Shown: positions 22,286 to 30,753 of the stretch, piece after piece
Layout: each line of letters begins with the position of its first letter
How positions within the stretch are numbered: position 1 is the first letter of the stretch
From: DAOTMI01 sp964605545
GTDB lineage: Bacteria; Patescibacteriota; Microgenomatia; UBA12405
DNA length: 34,677 nucleotides
NCBI GenBank assembly: GCA_964605545.1
Contig: CAZSCX010000004.1
Location: 1 to 34,677, forward strand
Reading direction: 5' to 3'
Made by a program: the position numbers and the translations under genes
The notes under the pieces: model-generated
The model's database searches: none
What the model saw: only the letters and a program-made list of their open reading frames with translations
What the model was told of the DNA's origin: nothing

Positions 22286-22576
22286 TTAATAAATTTCTCC
22301 GTCCTTAATTGAGTAAGTAATAAGTCTTGTTTCAAAATTGGAAATCAATTCATTTATCTTTACAACATTGACACCTTCCTCTGTAGACAACAATACTTTA
22401 AATTGTCTACCTTTTTTGTTAATCAAAGGATATGTTTTTTCAGAAGTTGATTCGTCAAAAATTTTACCCAAAGACTCTTTTACTTCATCTTTATACAAGA
22501 CTTCATCTGTTATCGTATTTCCAACAGAAATAATTGCCAAGGCCTGATCTAAAGAAAGATTCAATTCCCTTTTCAT
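22286..22576 (-). CDS. Orphan small protein 3
   Basis: 96 residues, starting MKRELNLSLDQA. The N-terminal part is helical, the rest beta-like (RQFKVLLSTEEGVNVVKI). ATG 22576 is chosen over the TTG 9 nt upstream; a TATAAA (22591 down to 22586) ends 9 nt before it. Followed by orphan 2 after 3 nt. No family recognised. Confidence 0.68.
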   Translation of the reverse strand: MKRELNLSLDQALAIISVGNTITDEVLYKDEVKESLGKIFDESTSEKTYPLINKKGRQFKVLLSTEEGVNVVKINELISNFETRLITYSIKDGEIY

Positions 22577-22632
22577 ATAATGCAATTTATATCACAATAT
22601 AACATTTTCATTGTATTATTTACCTTATTGCC

Positions 22633-23022
22633 TTAAAGCTTAAGTAAATTGATCACATGGTCATATCTAAATTCATCGGCATTTATTGGAGTTACCCCAT
22701 ATTTTATATTTCCATTTCCCTCACTACTATAAGTTGTCCAATTCATTGAACCACCATCATTAAGACGGTATTCAATCCCAGACATATCAACACCATTGGC
22801 TATTTTTATCGTATATTTACACACTGGCGATTTTGGTTCTTTCAAAACTTCAATCGAAATCCGTTTTTTTAGATCATCAGTTACCCAACCCATTACCAAC
22901 CCATCCGGAAAAGAAATTTCTTTCTCTTTACTTCCAAAGAGTTTTGTTCTTACCAGTCCAATCAATTCCCTTTGCTTGCTTAATAATATTTGGGCATTAT
23001 TATTTATTTCAGGACTTTTCAT
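22633..23022 (-). CDS. Orphan small protein 4
   Basis: 129 residues starting MKSPEINNN. An N-terminal helix leads to RTKLFGSKEKEISF, then a beta-rich region and the end YDHVINLLKL. Orphan 5 has a similar KKFFGSNDE early and YDHKAIND late, so the two may be distant paralogues. ATG 23022 is chosen: extended -10 TGTTATAAT (TATAAT at 23037 down to 23032) ends 9 nt before it, while the upstream TTG overlaps this promoter. No family recognised. Confidence 0.7.
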   Translation of the reverse strand: MKSPEINNNAQILLSKQRELIGLVRTKLFGSKEKEISFPDGLVMGWVTDDLKKRISIEVLKEPKSPVCKYTIKIANGVDMSGIEYRLNDGGSMNWTTYSSEGNGNIKYGVTPINADEFRYDHVINLLKL

Positions 23023-23062
23023 ATTGCGACAATTATAACACAAGCTAAAAATCTATCAAAAA

Positions 23063-23395
23063 TTATTTTTTGGTTAAATAATTACTCAAAGTATCGTTAA
23101 TAGCTTTATGGTCGTATACTTTTAACTCTCTAATAACATTTTTTCTTCGATTCATACTATTATCTACAGAAAATTCTTGACCTTCACCAGTTTCACTAAA
23201 AGTAATATGTTTATTGTTATATTTCAACACAAAAATCCGATTATCCTTTTGCAACGAATATTTAACATTTTGGAATTCAAATTCTTGTAAACCTTCATCA
23301 TTCGAACCAAAAAATTTCTTCATCAAATCTCTTGTTCTTTGACTTTCTATGTCCTTCATCAAAGAAATCTCTTCATCAAATCCGATTTCAGTCAT
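23063..23395 (-). CDS. Orphan small protein 5
   Basis: 110 residues starting MTEIGFDEE. Helical N-terminus with KKFFGSNDE, central beta-strands (FVLKYNNKHITFSETGE) and a helical end with YDHKAINDTL. A TAAAAT (23408 down to 23403) ends 7 nt before the ATG, suggesting its own promoter only 10-15 nt after the argS stop. Possible paralogue of orphan 4. Function unknown. Confidence 0.7.
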   Translation of the reverse strand: MTEIGFDEEISLMKDIESQRTRDLMKKFFGSNDEGLQEFEFQNVKYSLQKDNRIFVLKYNNKHITFSETGEGQEFSVDNSMNRRKNVIRELKVYDHKAINDTLSNYLTKK

Positions 23396-23418
23396 ATATC
23401 CTATTTTATCTTATATAC

Positions 23419-24960
23419 CTACATCTTGTCCACCGTCTTTATTCCCAACAATTCCAACCCCAAATGCAATATAGAACTCATTGTCTTGGTCAAAAAGATT
23501 CTAAAATCCTCCTCTTTTTCTCCAATAATTCTATGCTTATCATAAAACGTATTATATTTTCTAGCCACTACTAAAAGATATTCTGCCAAAACCCCTGGAT
23601 TAAATCTATCTGCCGCCTCAATAATTTTATTTTTAAATTTTATAAAATCTCTCAAAAGCTCTAACTCTTCATTGTTCAAAACCACACTATCCGGATTTAT
23701 ATTTTTTTGTTCTTTTATCTCAGTCTTTTTCAATACAGAATTTGCCCGAGCATAGGTATATTGCAGATAGGGGCCACTATCACCGGATAAGTTCATTATT
23801 CTCTCCCAATCAAAAATAACATCCTTTTTTGGATCCTGCGATAAATCATTAAATTTCAAAGCCCCAATAGCAATATTTTTTATCGTTTCCTCATCATTCT
23901 CCGGAGCAATATTTCTTGCCATTTCAATTGTTTTATCAATTATTTCCGATAGGTGAATTGTATCTCCTTTTCTTGTCGAAAATTTTCCATCTTTCCAGCG
24001 AATCAAACCATGACCGACATGATAATATTGACACTTGTCCCAACCCATCATTTTAGCTGTTTCAAATACGTGTTTAAAATACAAATTTTGATCAGCCCCC
24101 ACTTCATAAATCATCAAATCCGGATTCCAAGTATCCATTCGATATTTAATTGTAGCTATATCCCGGTCAAAATAAGTTGTCGATAAATTTGATTTTTTCA
24201 CCAATTCCACCGTTTTATCAGCAAATTCAACAATTGTCGCTCCCTGTGATTCCTTGGTAATCCCTTTCTCAATCATCATTTTTATCACTTCATCCATTTT
24301 GTCCTGATAAAAAGATTCACCCAAAGTATAGTCAATATGAACATCCAGTAATTCATAAACTTGATTAAACTCTACCATCGAAATATCGACGCATTTTTTC
24401 CAAATTTCTACAGCTTCTTTATTTTTTTCCTCTAATTTCAAAAACCATTCTCGAGCTTCATTTAATAATTCTTCTGTTTCATTTTCATGAAATTTTACAT
24501 ACAAGGCCTCCAAATCATTAATTGTCATTTTATCCAATTCCTTTTTACCCCATTTTTTTATTGCTACAATCAATTTTCCAAATTGTGTTCCATAATCGCC
24601 CAAATGATTATCACCGATACAATTCCAACCCAAAATTTTATAAATATTATAAATTGCTTGACCGATATTGGTCGATCGTAAATGGCCAATTCCAAAGGGT
24701 TTGGCAATATTTGGCGCACTGTAATCGATTACCATTGTTTTTCCGTCATTTAATTTTGCCAATTCATTTCTAAACTCAATTTCGTAATTTATCTTTTCCG
24801 CTTCCTTGATTAAATACTCCTTATTATAAAAGACATTAATATATTTACCGATTATTTCGACCTTATCAATAATTTCTTTCGGAATATTTTTCAAAAACGC
24901 TTCTTTGGTCTTTTCAATATCATCTTTGGCAAAAACTGATACATCGCCGAAATTATTCAT
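23419..24960 (-). CDS. argS: Arginyl-tRNA synthetase
   Basis: Charges tRNA-Arg with arginine. Class I signatures: DYSAPNIAKPFGIGHLRS (HIGH equivalent) near residue 80-95, the ArgRS-specific NHLGDYGTQFG block, FSTRKGD in place of KMSKS near residue 330, and an anticodon-binding C-terminal domain ending KTVDKM. At 513 residues it is short. It begins at the position equivalent to FGD in other ArgRS, so the first 30-40 residues of the N-terminal Add1 domain, which contacts the tRNA elbow, are missing. The start codon overlaps the stop of the upstream tRNA-binding-domain gene (TAATG), indicating coupled synthesis. Confidence 0.97.
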   Translation of the reverse strand: MNNFGDVSVFAKDDIEKTKEAFLKNIPKEIIDKVEIIGKYINVFYNKEYLIKEAEKINYEIEFRNELAKLNDGKTMVIDYSAPNIAKPFGIGHLRSTNIGQAIYNIYKILGWNCIGDNHLGDYGTQFGKLIVAIKKWGKKELDKMTINDLEALYVKFHENETEELLNEAREWFLKLEEKNKEAVEIWKKCVDISMVEFNQVYELLDVHIDYTLGESFYQDKMDEVIKMMIEKGITKESQGATIVEFADKTVELVKKSNLSTTYFDRDIATIKYRMDTWNPDLMIYEVGADQNLYFKHVFETAKMMGWDKCQYYHVGHGLIRWKDGKFSTRKGDTIHLSEIIDKTIEMARNIAPENDEETIKNIAIGALKFNDLSQDPKKDVIFDWERIMNLSGDSGPYLQYTYARANSVLKKTEIKEQKNINPDSVVLNNEELELLRDFIKFKNKIIEAADRFNPGVLAEYLLVVARKYNTFYDKHRIIGEKEEDFRIFLTKTMSSILHLGLELLGIKTVDKM

Positions 24961-25262
24961 TAAAACACCTCCGTGCCAGCAGGCATATCTTTATCAAGTA
25001 ATAATATGCTAATATTTTCATCACTTCCGGCTGCAAAAATCATCGCTTGTGATTCCTCACCCATAATCTTTCGCGGCTCAACATTTGTTACAAATACCGA
25101 TTTCTTACCGATTAAATAATCAGGCTCATAATACTTTGCAATCCCCGAAAACACTACCCGTGGTGTTTCCTCACCAAAATCAACCACCAGTCGTAACAAT
25201 TTCTCACTATTTTCGACTCTCTTACATTCCTTAATTTCTCCTACTTCAAATTTCCAATTCAT
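24960..25262 (-). CDS. Stand-alone tRNA-binding (EMAP-II/Trbp111-like) domain protein
   Basis: 100 residues forming one OB-fold tRNA-binding domain as found at the C-terminus of MetRS, in Trbp111 and in Arc1p. Hallmarks: VGEIKECKRVENSEKLL, VDFGEE, FSGIAKYY and NVEPRKIMGEESQAMIFAA. Such proteins bind tRNA at the elbow without sequence specificity, usually as dimers. The gene precedes argS and overlaps it by one base (TAATG). Because ArgS here lacks part of its own elbow-binding domain, the free domain may work with it. A TAAAAT 5 nt before ATG gives a leaderless start, divergent from phosphomannomutase. Confidence 0.92.
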   Translation of the reverse strand: MNWKFEVGEIKECKRVENSEKLLRLVVDFGEETPRVVFSGIAKYYEPDYLIGKKSVFVTNVEPRKIMGEESQAMIFAAGSDENISILLLDKDMPAGTEVF

Positions 25263-25305
25263 ATCTTATTTTAGCAAAATATTATCAATCATGTTATTAT
25301 TTGAC

Positions 25306-26727
25306 ATGCAAATAAACCCAAATATTTTTAGTGCCTCTGATATTAGAGGTTTAGTTGAAAAAGATTTATCTCCAGAAATCTGTGAACACATTGGTCGTGC
25401 TTACGGAACATATCTCAAAAATCGGGGTCTTTCAGAAGCGGTAGTTGGTTTTGATTGTCGTGCTACCAGCAAAGAATATGCCGATTCTTTTATTGCCGGT
25501 TTGACCTGGACTGGTATCGATGTCATCAATATTGGTTTAACTATGATTGGAATTTTTTATTGGTCACAATACTATTTCAAAAGAAAAGGAGGTGGTTTTA
25601 TTACTGCCTCTCATAATCCCGCCGAATATAATGGTCTAAAATTAGCCTCTGATTTTTCTAGTAATTTGGTCGCCGAAGAAATACAAGAAATTAGAAATAT
25701 AACTCTAAATGAAAGTTATTCAAAAGGCGAGAAAATAGGCAATATTACTCATCAAAATATTAATGATGCTTATTCCAAAGACATCTTAAAAAGATTTTCC
25801 AATTTGAAACCCATGAAAGTTTTAGTCGATCCAAGTTGTAGCACTGCCGGTTCAATAGTACCAAATATTTTAAGAAAAGCTGGCTTTGAAGTAGTCGAAA
25901 AAAATTGCAATATCGATTCATCTTTTCCATTGGGTACTCCTGATCCAACTGAAATTGAAGTCGCCAAAAGACTTTCAAAAGAAGTTTTGGAAAGTGGTGC
26001 CGATGTTGGTTTTACCTATGATGCCGATGGTGACAGAGTTGGAATTGTTGACGAAAAAGGTGGCATTATTTGGAACGATGTTTTAGTTGCCTTGTTTGCT
26101 AGTGATGTTTTGGTTTACCATCCGGGTGCCAAAATAATGTATAACATTCTTTGTTCCAAGACAGTCGAAGACACTATAGTAAAAAATGGCGGAATTCCTT
26201 TTATGTGGCGGACAGGATATCCCTTTTTAAAGAAAAAAAATCAAGAAGTTAAGGCTGCCTTTGTAGGTGAATTATCAGGCCATTTTTTCTTTTCGGCAGA
26301 TTTTTATAATCATGACGATGGTATCTATTCAACCCTAAGATTACTTAGTTATCTATCAATTACTAACCAAAAATTATCTCAAGCAGTTGATGCATTACCA
26401 AAATATATTTCCAGTCCAGAAATCAAAATTGGTTGTAGTAATGACCTAAAGGTCGCCTTGATGGATAAAATTAGTAAGATTTTACAAAAGGATTACCCTC
26501 AAGCCGAAATTATTGCCGACGAAAGAGCCGGTGACGGTGTTCGCTTAAATTTGGCCGATGGCATGTTTGTCATTCGTTATTCTCAAAACGGACCATATCT
26601 TACTATAAAATTTGAAGCCAAAATTCAAGAAAAATATCAAGAACTCAAGGTTTATATTAATAAACTATTACATTCGTTTCCTGAAGTTGATTGGGAATAT
26701 GGAGTCAATATCGAAAGTTTAGAATAA
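25306..26727 (+). CDS. Phosphomannomutase/phosphoglucomutase
   Basis: Interconverts hexose 6- and 1-phosphates, supplying sugar 1-phosphate for nucleotide sugars. Alpha-D-phosphohexomutase motifs in order: DIRG near the start, phosphoserine loop TASHNPAEYNG, metal loop DADGDRVG, sugar-binding GELSGH and phosphate-binding RYSQNGP near the C-terminus. ATG 25306 (MQINPNIFSASDIRG) fits the family start; ATG 25291 would add five residues. Both have a TATTAT 5 nt upstream. About 473 residues, full length. It may feed the glycosyltransferases at 3814 and 31473. Converges on pyrH with a 1-nt gap. Confidence 0.93.
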   Translation: MQINPNIFSASDIRGLVEKDLSPEICEHIGRAYGTYLKNRGLSEAVVGFDCRATSKEYADSFIAGLTWTGIDVINIGLTMIGIFYWSQYYFKRKGGGFITASHNPAEYNGLKLASDFSSNLVAEEIQEIRNITLNESYSKGEKIGNITHQNINDAYSKDILKRFSNLKPMKVLVDPSCSTAGSIVPNILRKAGFEVVEKNCNIDSSFPLGTPDPTEIEVAKRLSKEVLESGADVGFTYDADGDRVGIVDEKGGIIWNDVLVALFASDVLVYHPGAKIMYNILCSKTVEDTIVKNGGIPFMWRTGYPFLKKKNQEVKAAFVGELSGHFFFSADFYNHDDGIYSTLRLLSYLSITNQKLSQAVDALPKYISSPEIKIGCSNDLKVALMDKISKILQKDYPQAEIIADERAGDGVRLNLADGMFVIRYSQNGPYLTIKFEAKIQEKYQELKVYINKLLHSFPEVDWEYGVNIESLE

Positions 26728-26728
26728 T

Positions 26729-27415
26729 TTAAGAAACAAGCGTTCCTAGTTTTTCACCGTTCAAGATATTCGGGATTTTACTCATAAGACTTGTATTAAT
26801 TACAATAATCGAAATCTTATTTTTTTGACAAATTGCAAAGGCTTCTCTGTCTAATATTCCCAATTCTTTGTCAAATGCTTCTTGAAAACTAATCGTGTCA
26901 TATTTAACTGCATCACTAAATTTATTTGGATCCTTATCATATACACCATCAATATTATTACTCAACTTAATTAAATATTTACAATTCAACTCTACTGCTT
27001 TTTCTGCCGCTGCTGTATCGGTAGTACAGCCTACATGACCGGTTCCTCCACCCAAAATCACCACAAAATTATTTTTCAGTTCGGAATCTGCCTCATCGAC
27101 ATCATATTTTCTTAGTTCATTTATAGGAAAATAAGAACTCATCGCCACAACATTAATATTTTGTGATTTCAATCCAATCATCAAAGCTTTGGCATTAATA
27201 TTTGTTGAATCCAATCCCAATTCGTCACTTATATTGTCAAAACCATCCAAACCATTTTTACCCCGAAAAATATTACCACCACCAATTACAATTGCAATTG
27301 AGAACTGTTTGCTTAAATCGGCAATTTTATCGGCAAGTTCCTTAATCTTTATAAAATCAACCGCCGGACTGTTTCCCAAAGCTTCACCCGAAATTTTAAG
27401 CAACAATCTTTCCAT
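26729..27415 (-). CDS. pyrH: Uridylate kinase (UMP kinase)
   Basis: Phosphorylates UMP to UDP. Amino-acid-kinase fold with LLKISGEALG at the N-terminus, VIGGGNIFRG, the DSTNINAKAL segment, GGGTGHVGCTTDTAAAEKA and the NIDGVYDKDP motif. 228 residues. The start is ATG 27415; the frame reaches a TTG two codons upstream, but TATAAT (27429 down to 27424) ends 8 nt before the ATG. The gene is isolated on the minus strand, without the frr neighbour often seen. Confidence 0.95.
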   Translation of the reverse strand: MERLLLKISGEALGNSPAVDFIKIKELADKIADLSKQFSIAIVIGGGNIFRGKNGLDGFDNISDELGLDSTNINAKALMIGLKSQNINVVAMSSYFPINELRKYDVDEADSELKNNFVVILGGGTGHVGCTTDTAAAEKAVELNCKYLIKLSNNIDGVYDKDPNKFSDAVKYDTISFQEAFDKELGILDREAFAICQKNKISIIVINTSLMSKIPNILNGEKLGTLVS

Positions 27416-27472
27416 CTCCAAGTATTATAAACTAGTCTTTTTAAAATAAAAATGTGATAAAATTGCTCAAAC

Positions 27473-27880
27473 ATGAAAACTATTGAGATTTTTAATACAA
27501 AAGTAATTAAAACTCCTCAAGAAATTATTAATGAGTATATTAAAGAAGGGATTAAAGAGTTTCCCAATGGTGACGAAAATATCAGTAATTCAATTCCTCG
27601 TCGTTTGAGATTTGATGAGCAAACAGGTATTTATTGTTTTAGAAAAGCCTATGAATTATTAATTTTTACCGATGGTAATGTTCGTATCTATACCGCAGAT
27701 AAACAAATAGTTCAAAGAATAGATCCACAAACATTTGCCGGTTATATTTTTAAACCAGGTGAATATCATGAAATAAAATCTAGAGATTCGTTTACTAGAT
27801 TTATAAGAATACTTAATCTTAAAAATCAAAAAGAGTATTTCAAAAAATCAAATGATCGAAAAGCCAATTTCCATTTCTGA
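27473..27880 (+). CDS. Hypothetical protein, possibly cupin-like
   Basis: 135 residues, no family recognised with confidence. The second half has alternating strands (ELLIFTDGNVRIYTADKQ, FAGYIFKPGEYHEIKS, FTRFIRILNL) that could form a cupin or other small beta-barrel, with a PGEYHEI segment. Extended -10 TGATAAAAT (27455-27463) ends 9 nt before the ATG. Overlaps the next gene by 29 nt. Divergent from pyrH. Confidence 0.65.
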   Translation: MKTIEIFNTKVIKTPQEIINEYIKEGIKEFPNGDENISNSIPRRLRFDEQTGIYCFRKAYELLIFTDGNVRIYTADKQIVQRIDPQTFAGYIFKPGEYHEIKSRDSFTRFIRILNLKNQKEYFKKSNDRKANFHF

Positions 27881-28661
27881 AATTTACAACACTTTCAAAA
27901 AATCCCCGGACGGTATTCATCTTGTAAAACAAATTAGATACAAAATTTATTTTGATTCGGAAAATTCTCAATCATTAGAAATTGCGGCACAAAAAAATCT
28001 TGGCGCTGACCTTAATAATTTAAAACACATGCGGTTGACACTAGGCCTAACTCAAGTGCTAACCCGAAGACTAAATATTAATGATGAAGAAAAGTATAAA
28101 TTAGATATTGCCAGCATAATACATGACCTTCCGGAAGCAAAAAGTCAAGATAAATCATATCAATTAAAAACAGAAGCCGATGAAAAAAAAGAATCTTATT
28201 TTATGAAAATTATTGCCAAAGAAATACTTTTTCCAAACGAAGCAGAAAAAGCTAATTTTTTAATTAATATTTATAAAGAAATAGTTGAAGATAGGACAAG
28301 TAAATTAGGAGAAATATTTAATGTTGTTGAAAGAATTGGTTATCTTAGAACCGGCTTAAACGCCTATAATTTATCAAATCGTTGTATTGAAAACCCAAAT
28401 CGTTATTTATGGATAACCCATAATGTTTTAATGAATCAAATACCAAAATTAATTGACTATTCAACAAAATATAATCCTGTTCAAGATTATATTCTTAATT
28501 CAAAAAATATTATTACTAATGCATTTCAAACTTGTAAAGAAAGGTGGAGTAATAATTTGGATATTCTATATCTAAATAGTCCACTATATTCCGAAGATAT
28601 AAAAACAAAATTTAATCTCTCTCATGAAAAATATCTTCACTTTATTCAAAAACAAAAATAG
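27852..28661 (+). CDS. HD-domain phosphohydrolase-like protein
   Basis: 269 residues. A helical region contains KHMRLTL (possible first His), then IIHDLPEAKSQD (HD signature followed by Glu, as in YfbR-type 5'-nucleotidases) and a downstream GEIFNVVERIGYLRTG that could supply the last Asp/Glu. The whole protein is alpha-helical, without membrane segments. HD enzymes cleave phosphate esters of nucleotides; the substrate is not predictable here. The gene starts inside the end of the preceding hypothetical gene, and these two probably form one transcript. Confidence 0.65.
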   Translation: MIEKPISISEIYNTFKKSPDGIHLVKQIRYKIYFDSENSQSLEIAAQKNLGADLNNLKHMRLTLGLTQVLTRRLNINDEEKYKLDIASIIHDLPEAKSQDKSYQLKTEADEKKESYFMKIIAKEILFPNEAEKANFLINIYKEIVEDRTSKLGEIFNVVERIGYLRTGLNAYNLSNRCIENPNRYLWITHNVLMNQIPKLIDYSTKYNPVQDYILNSKNIITNAFQTCKERWSNNLDILYLNSPLYSEDIKTKFNLSHEKYLHFIQKQK

Positions 28662-28699
28662 ACACCAAGCTAGATTCATTGTATCCTAATCATATAAAT

Positions 28700-29725
28700 A
28701 TGAAAACTCTTGTCATCAATCCCGGCTCTACCACTACCAAAATCGCTATCTTTGATGGTGATAAAAAAATCCTAGAAAATAAATTTGACCATAATCTGGA
28801 CAATAAAACCAATATTGAACATCGCCTGGAACTAATTCAAAATTATTTAAAAGAAAATAACATTAACTCTCTCGATGCTGTAATTGGCAGGGGAGGCATG
28901 CTTCCACCTATCACTTCCGGCACTTACGAAGTCAACGAAAAAATGCTTGACGATCTAAAAAATCGTCCTCTTGCTATTCATGCTTCAAATTTAGGCGCAC
29001 CATTGGCCAAATCTATTTCCGATCAATTCAAAATCAAAGCTTTTATCGCCGATCCTGTCACTACTGACGAAATTGATCCCAAACACAAAATTACCGGTTT
29101 TAAAGAAATAAAAAGATACGCCGCCTGGCATTGTTTAAACCACAAAGCTGTTGGTCGGCAATATGCCACCGATATTGGCAAAAAATATGAAGATATTAAT
29201 ATAATTATTGCTCATATTGGTGGTGGTTCATCTTTTGCCGCCCACAAACATGGCCAAGCCATCAATGTCATTAATGCTCTATCGGGTGAAGGTGCTTTTA
29301 CACCGGAAAGATCCGGTACAATACCAGCCCAAAATTTAATTGATTTATGTTTTTCCGGCCAATTTACCAAAGAAGAATTACACCAAAAAGTAGCTGGTTC
29401 TGGAGGTCTTTATGATTTACTTGGTACCAAAGATGTATATTCTCTTCGTCAAAACTATGACAAATTAGACCAGAATAGCAAAAATATTTTGGATGAAATG
29501 ATTTTTGCTATCGCCCGTTCCATCACTTCTTTAATTCCCGATTTTGAAGGCCAAAAAATCGACCAGATTATTATTACCGGTGGTCTAGCTCAATGGCCAC
29601 TTATTACCGACAAAATCAAAAAATTACTGCAACATATTCTCATCGGCATTTCCATTTATCCTGGTGAAAAAGAAATGGAAGCCCTGGCTCTTGCCGTGAC
29701 TAGACCTGGCAAAATTTATGAATAA
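28700..29725 (+). CDS. buk: Butyrate kinase (acetate/butyrate kinase family)
   Basis: Transfers phosphate between ATP and a short-chain or branched acid. The N-terminal LVINPGSTTTKIAIF is diagnostic of the butyrate kinase branch. GRGGMLPP, then AHIGGGSSFAAH, GEGAFTPERSG and IITGGLAQ follow in the expected order. ATG 28700 gives 341 residues, close to the 350-360 norm; the frame is open 21 nt upstream from a TTG. No phosphotransbutyrylase gene is in the window. Overlaps the AAA_28 gene by 8 nt. The true substrate may differ from butyrate. Confidence 0.92.
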   Translation: MKTLVINPGSTTTKIAIFDGDKKILENKFDHNLDNKTNIEHRLELIQNYLKENNINSLDAVIGRGGMLPPITSGTYEVNEKMLDDLKNRPLAIHASNLGAPLAKSISDQFKIKAFIADPVTTDEIDPKHKITGFKEIKRYAAWHCLNHKAVGRQYATDIGKKYEDINIIIAHIGGGSSFAAHKHGQAINVINALSGEGAFTPERSGTIPAQNLIDLCFSGQFTKEELHQKVAGSGGLYDLLGTKDVYSLRQNYDKLDQNSKNILDEMIFAIARSITSLIPDFEGQKIDQIIITGGLAQWPLITDKIKKLLQHILIGISIYPGEKEMEALALAVTRPGKIYE

Positions 29726-30263
29726 AAACAAAACCGTTATTTTAACCGGTGCTCCATTTTCGGGGAAAACTACCCTCTTAAAATATTTCAAGAAAAAGGG
29801 TTACAAAATCATCGAAGAAAGTGCTAGATTTTTGATTAATTACAACCGCCGAAATAATATTAATATTCTTCCCTGGATTGATCAGGATAAATTTGAACGT
29901 TTATGTTTTAAACATCAAATTCAAAAAGAAAAATTAATCAATACTCTTCAAACCGATAAACCGGTAATTATGGACGAAAGTGTTATCGACTTTGCCGCCT
30001 ATTATCTTCTCCGTGGCCTAAAAGTTCCTCAGTATCTTCAAAAGGGTATTGATAAATCCAATCACGATTTTATTTTTATTTTAGATGTCCTTCCTGATTA
30101 CAAAAAAGACAAAAACCGTCCTTGGACTTTAGAACAAATCAATAGTCTTCAGCAAAATTTAACCAATCTTTATTTAAGTCACTATTCCAAAAACAAAATA
30201 TATAAAATCCCCGCAATTTCCGTCGAAAAAAGATTCAAAATGATCGAAAATATAATTTCTTAG
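29718..30263 (+). CDS. AAA_28-type P-loop NTPase/kinase-like protein
   Basis: 181 residues. Walker A is GAPFSGKTTLL at about 10-20, followed by GYKIIEESARFLI, and MDESVIDFAAYYLLRGL near 93-109 corresponds to the D-R-x-x-x-D-x-x-A-Y motif of AAA_28 proteins. This group includes the ribosylnicotinamide kinase domain of NadR and other small-molecule kinases. The substrate is unknown. It overlaps buk by 8 nt, so the two are likely translated together. Confidence 0.8.
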   Translation: MNKNKTVILTGAPFSGKTTLLKYFKKKGYKIIEESARFLINYNRRNNINILPWIDQDKFERLCFKHQIQKEKLINTLQTDKPVIMDESVIDFAAYYLLRGLKVPQYLQKGIDKSNHDFIFILDVLPDYKKDKNRPWTLEQINSLQQNLTNLYLSHYSKNKIYKIPAISVEKRFKMIENIIS

Positions 30264-30281
30264 TCTGTGGTAAAATCCCTC

Positions 30282-30722
30282 ATGGAACAAAAAACTATCT
30301 CCCCAGATACAAATCTTTATTTTCATGCCGCCATTGCCGAACGAGGCAAACAAATTAATTCATCTTTTTCTGATAAAAATATAAAACCAAAAGATATATT
30401 ATTACAAGACAAAACGTTAGTTATTACTGATCGTTTTATAAAATATAGTATTATCGACCCAGATTACACTCGAACTATTATTTATTACGGCAAAAGTGAT
30501 AGTAACAATAAAGTAAAATCTCATTTTAACCTAATCGTCCAAAAACATGATGTTATTCAATATTATTATCTTAATGAAGAAGGTTTACACAAAAATGGTG
30601 AAAAAGTAGAAGATGTAAATGAAATAAAAAAGGCACAAGATTATTTAATCATCATTCAAAACTTTCTTGAAAACCAGGAAATTACCGCCCCTGAGTATAG
30701 AAGAACCAATCTCAATTTTTGA
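30282..30722 (+). CDS. Hypothetical protein
   Basis: 146 residues starting MEQKTISPD; no recognised family. Mixed alpha/beta, with a Tyr-rich strand near the middle (VIQYYYLNEEG) and a C-terminal helix (KKAQDYLIIIQNFLEN). ATG 30282 is preferred to the GTG at 30267, because the extended -10 TGGTAAAAT (TAAAAT at 30271-30276) ends 5 nt before it and overlaps the alternative N-terminus. Soluble. Confidence 0.7.
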   Translation: MEQKTISPDTNLYFHAAIAERGKQINSSFSDKNIKPKDILLQDKTLVITDRFIKYSIIDPDYTRTIIYYGKSDSNNKVKSHFNLIVQKHDVIQYYYLNEEGLHKNGEKVEDVNEIKKAQDYLIIIQNFLENQEITAPEYRRTNLNF

Positions 30723-30747
30723 CAAAAGACCTATAATATAGTATAAT
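30719..30747 (+). promoter_or_regulatory. Perfect consensus promoter
   Basis: TTGACA (30719-30724), a 17-nt spacer and TATAAT (30742-30747), 6 nt before ATG 30754. A second TATAAT at 30732 duplicates the -10 one helical turn upstream. This is an exact sigma70 consensus, and the mRNA should begin at the start codon. Confidence 0.85.
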
Positions 30748-30753
30748 ATAAGA

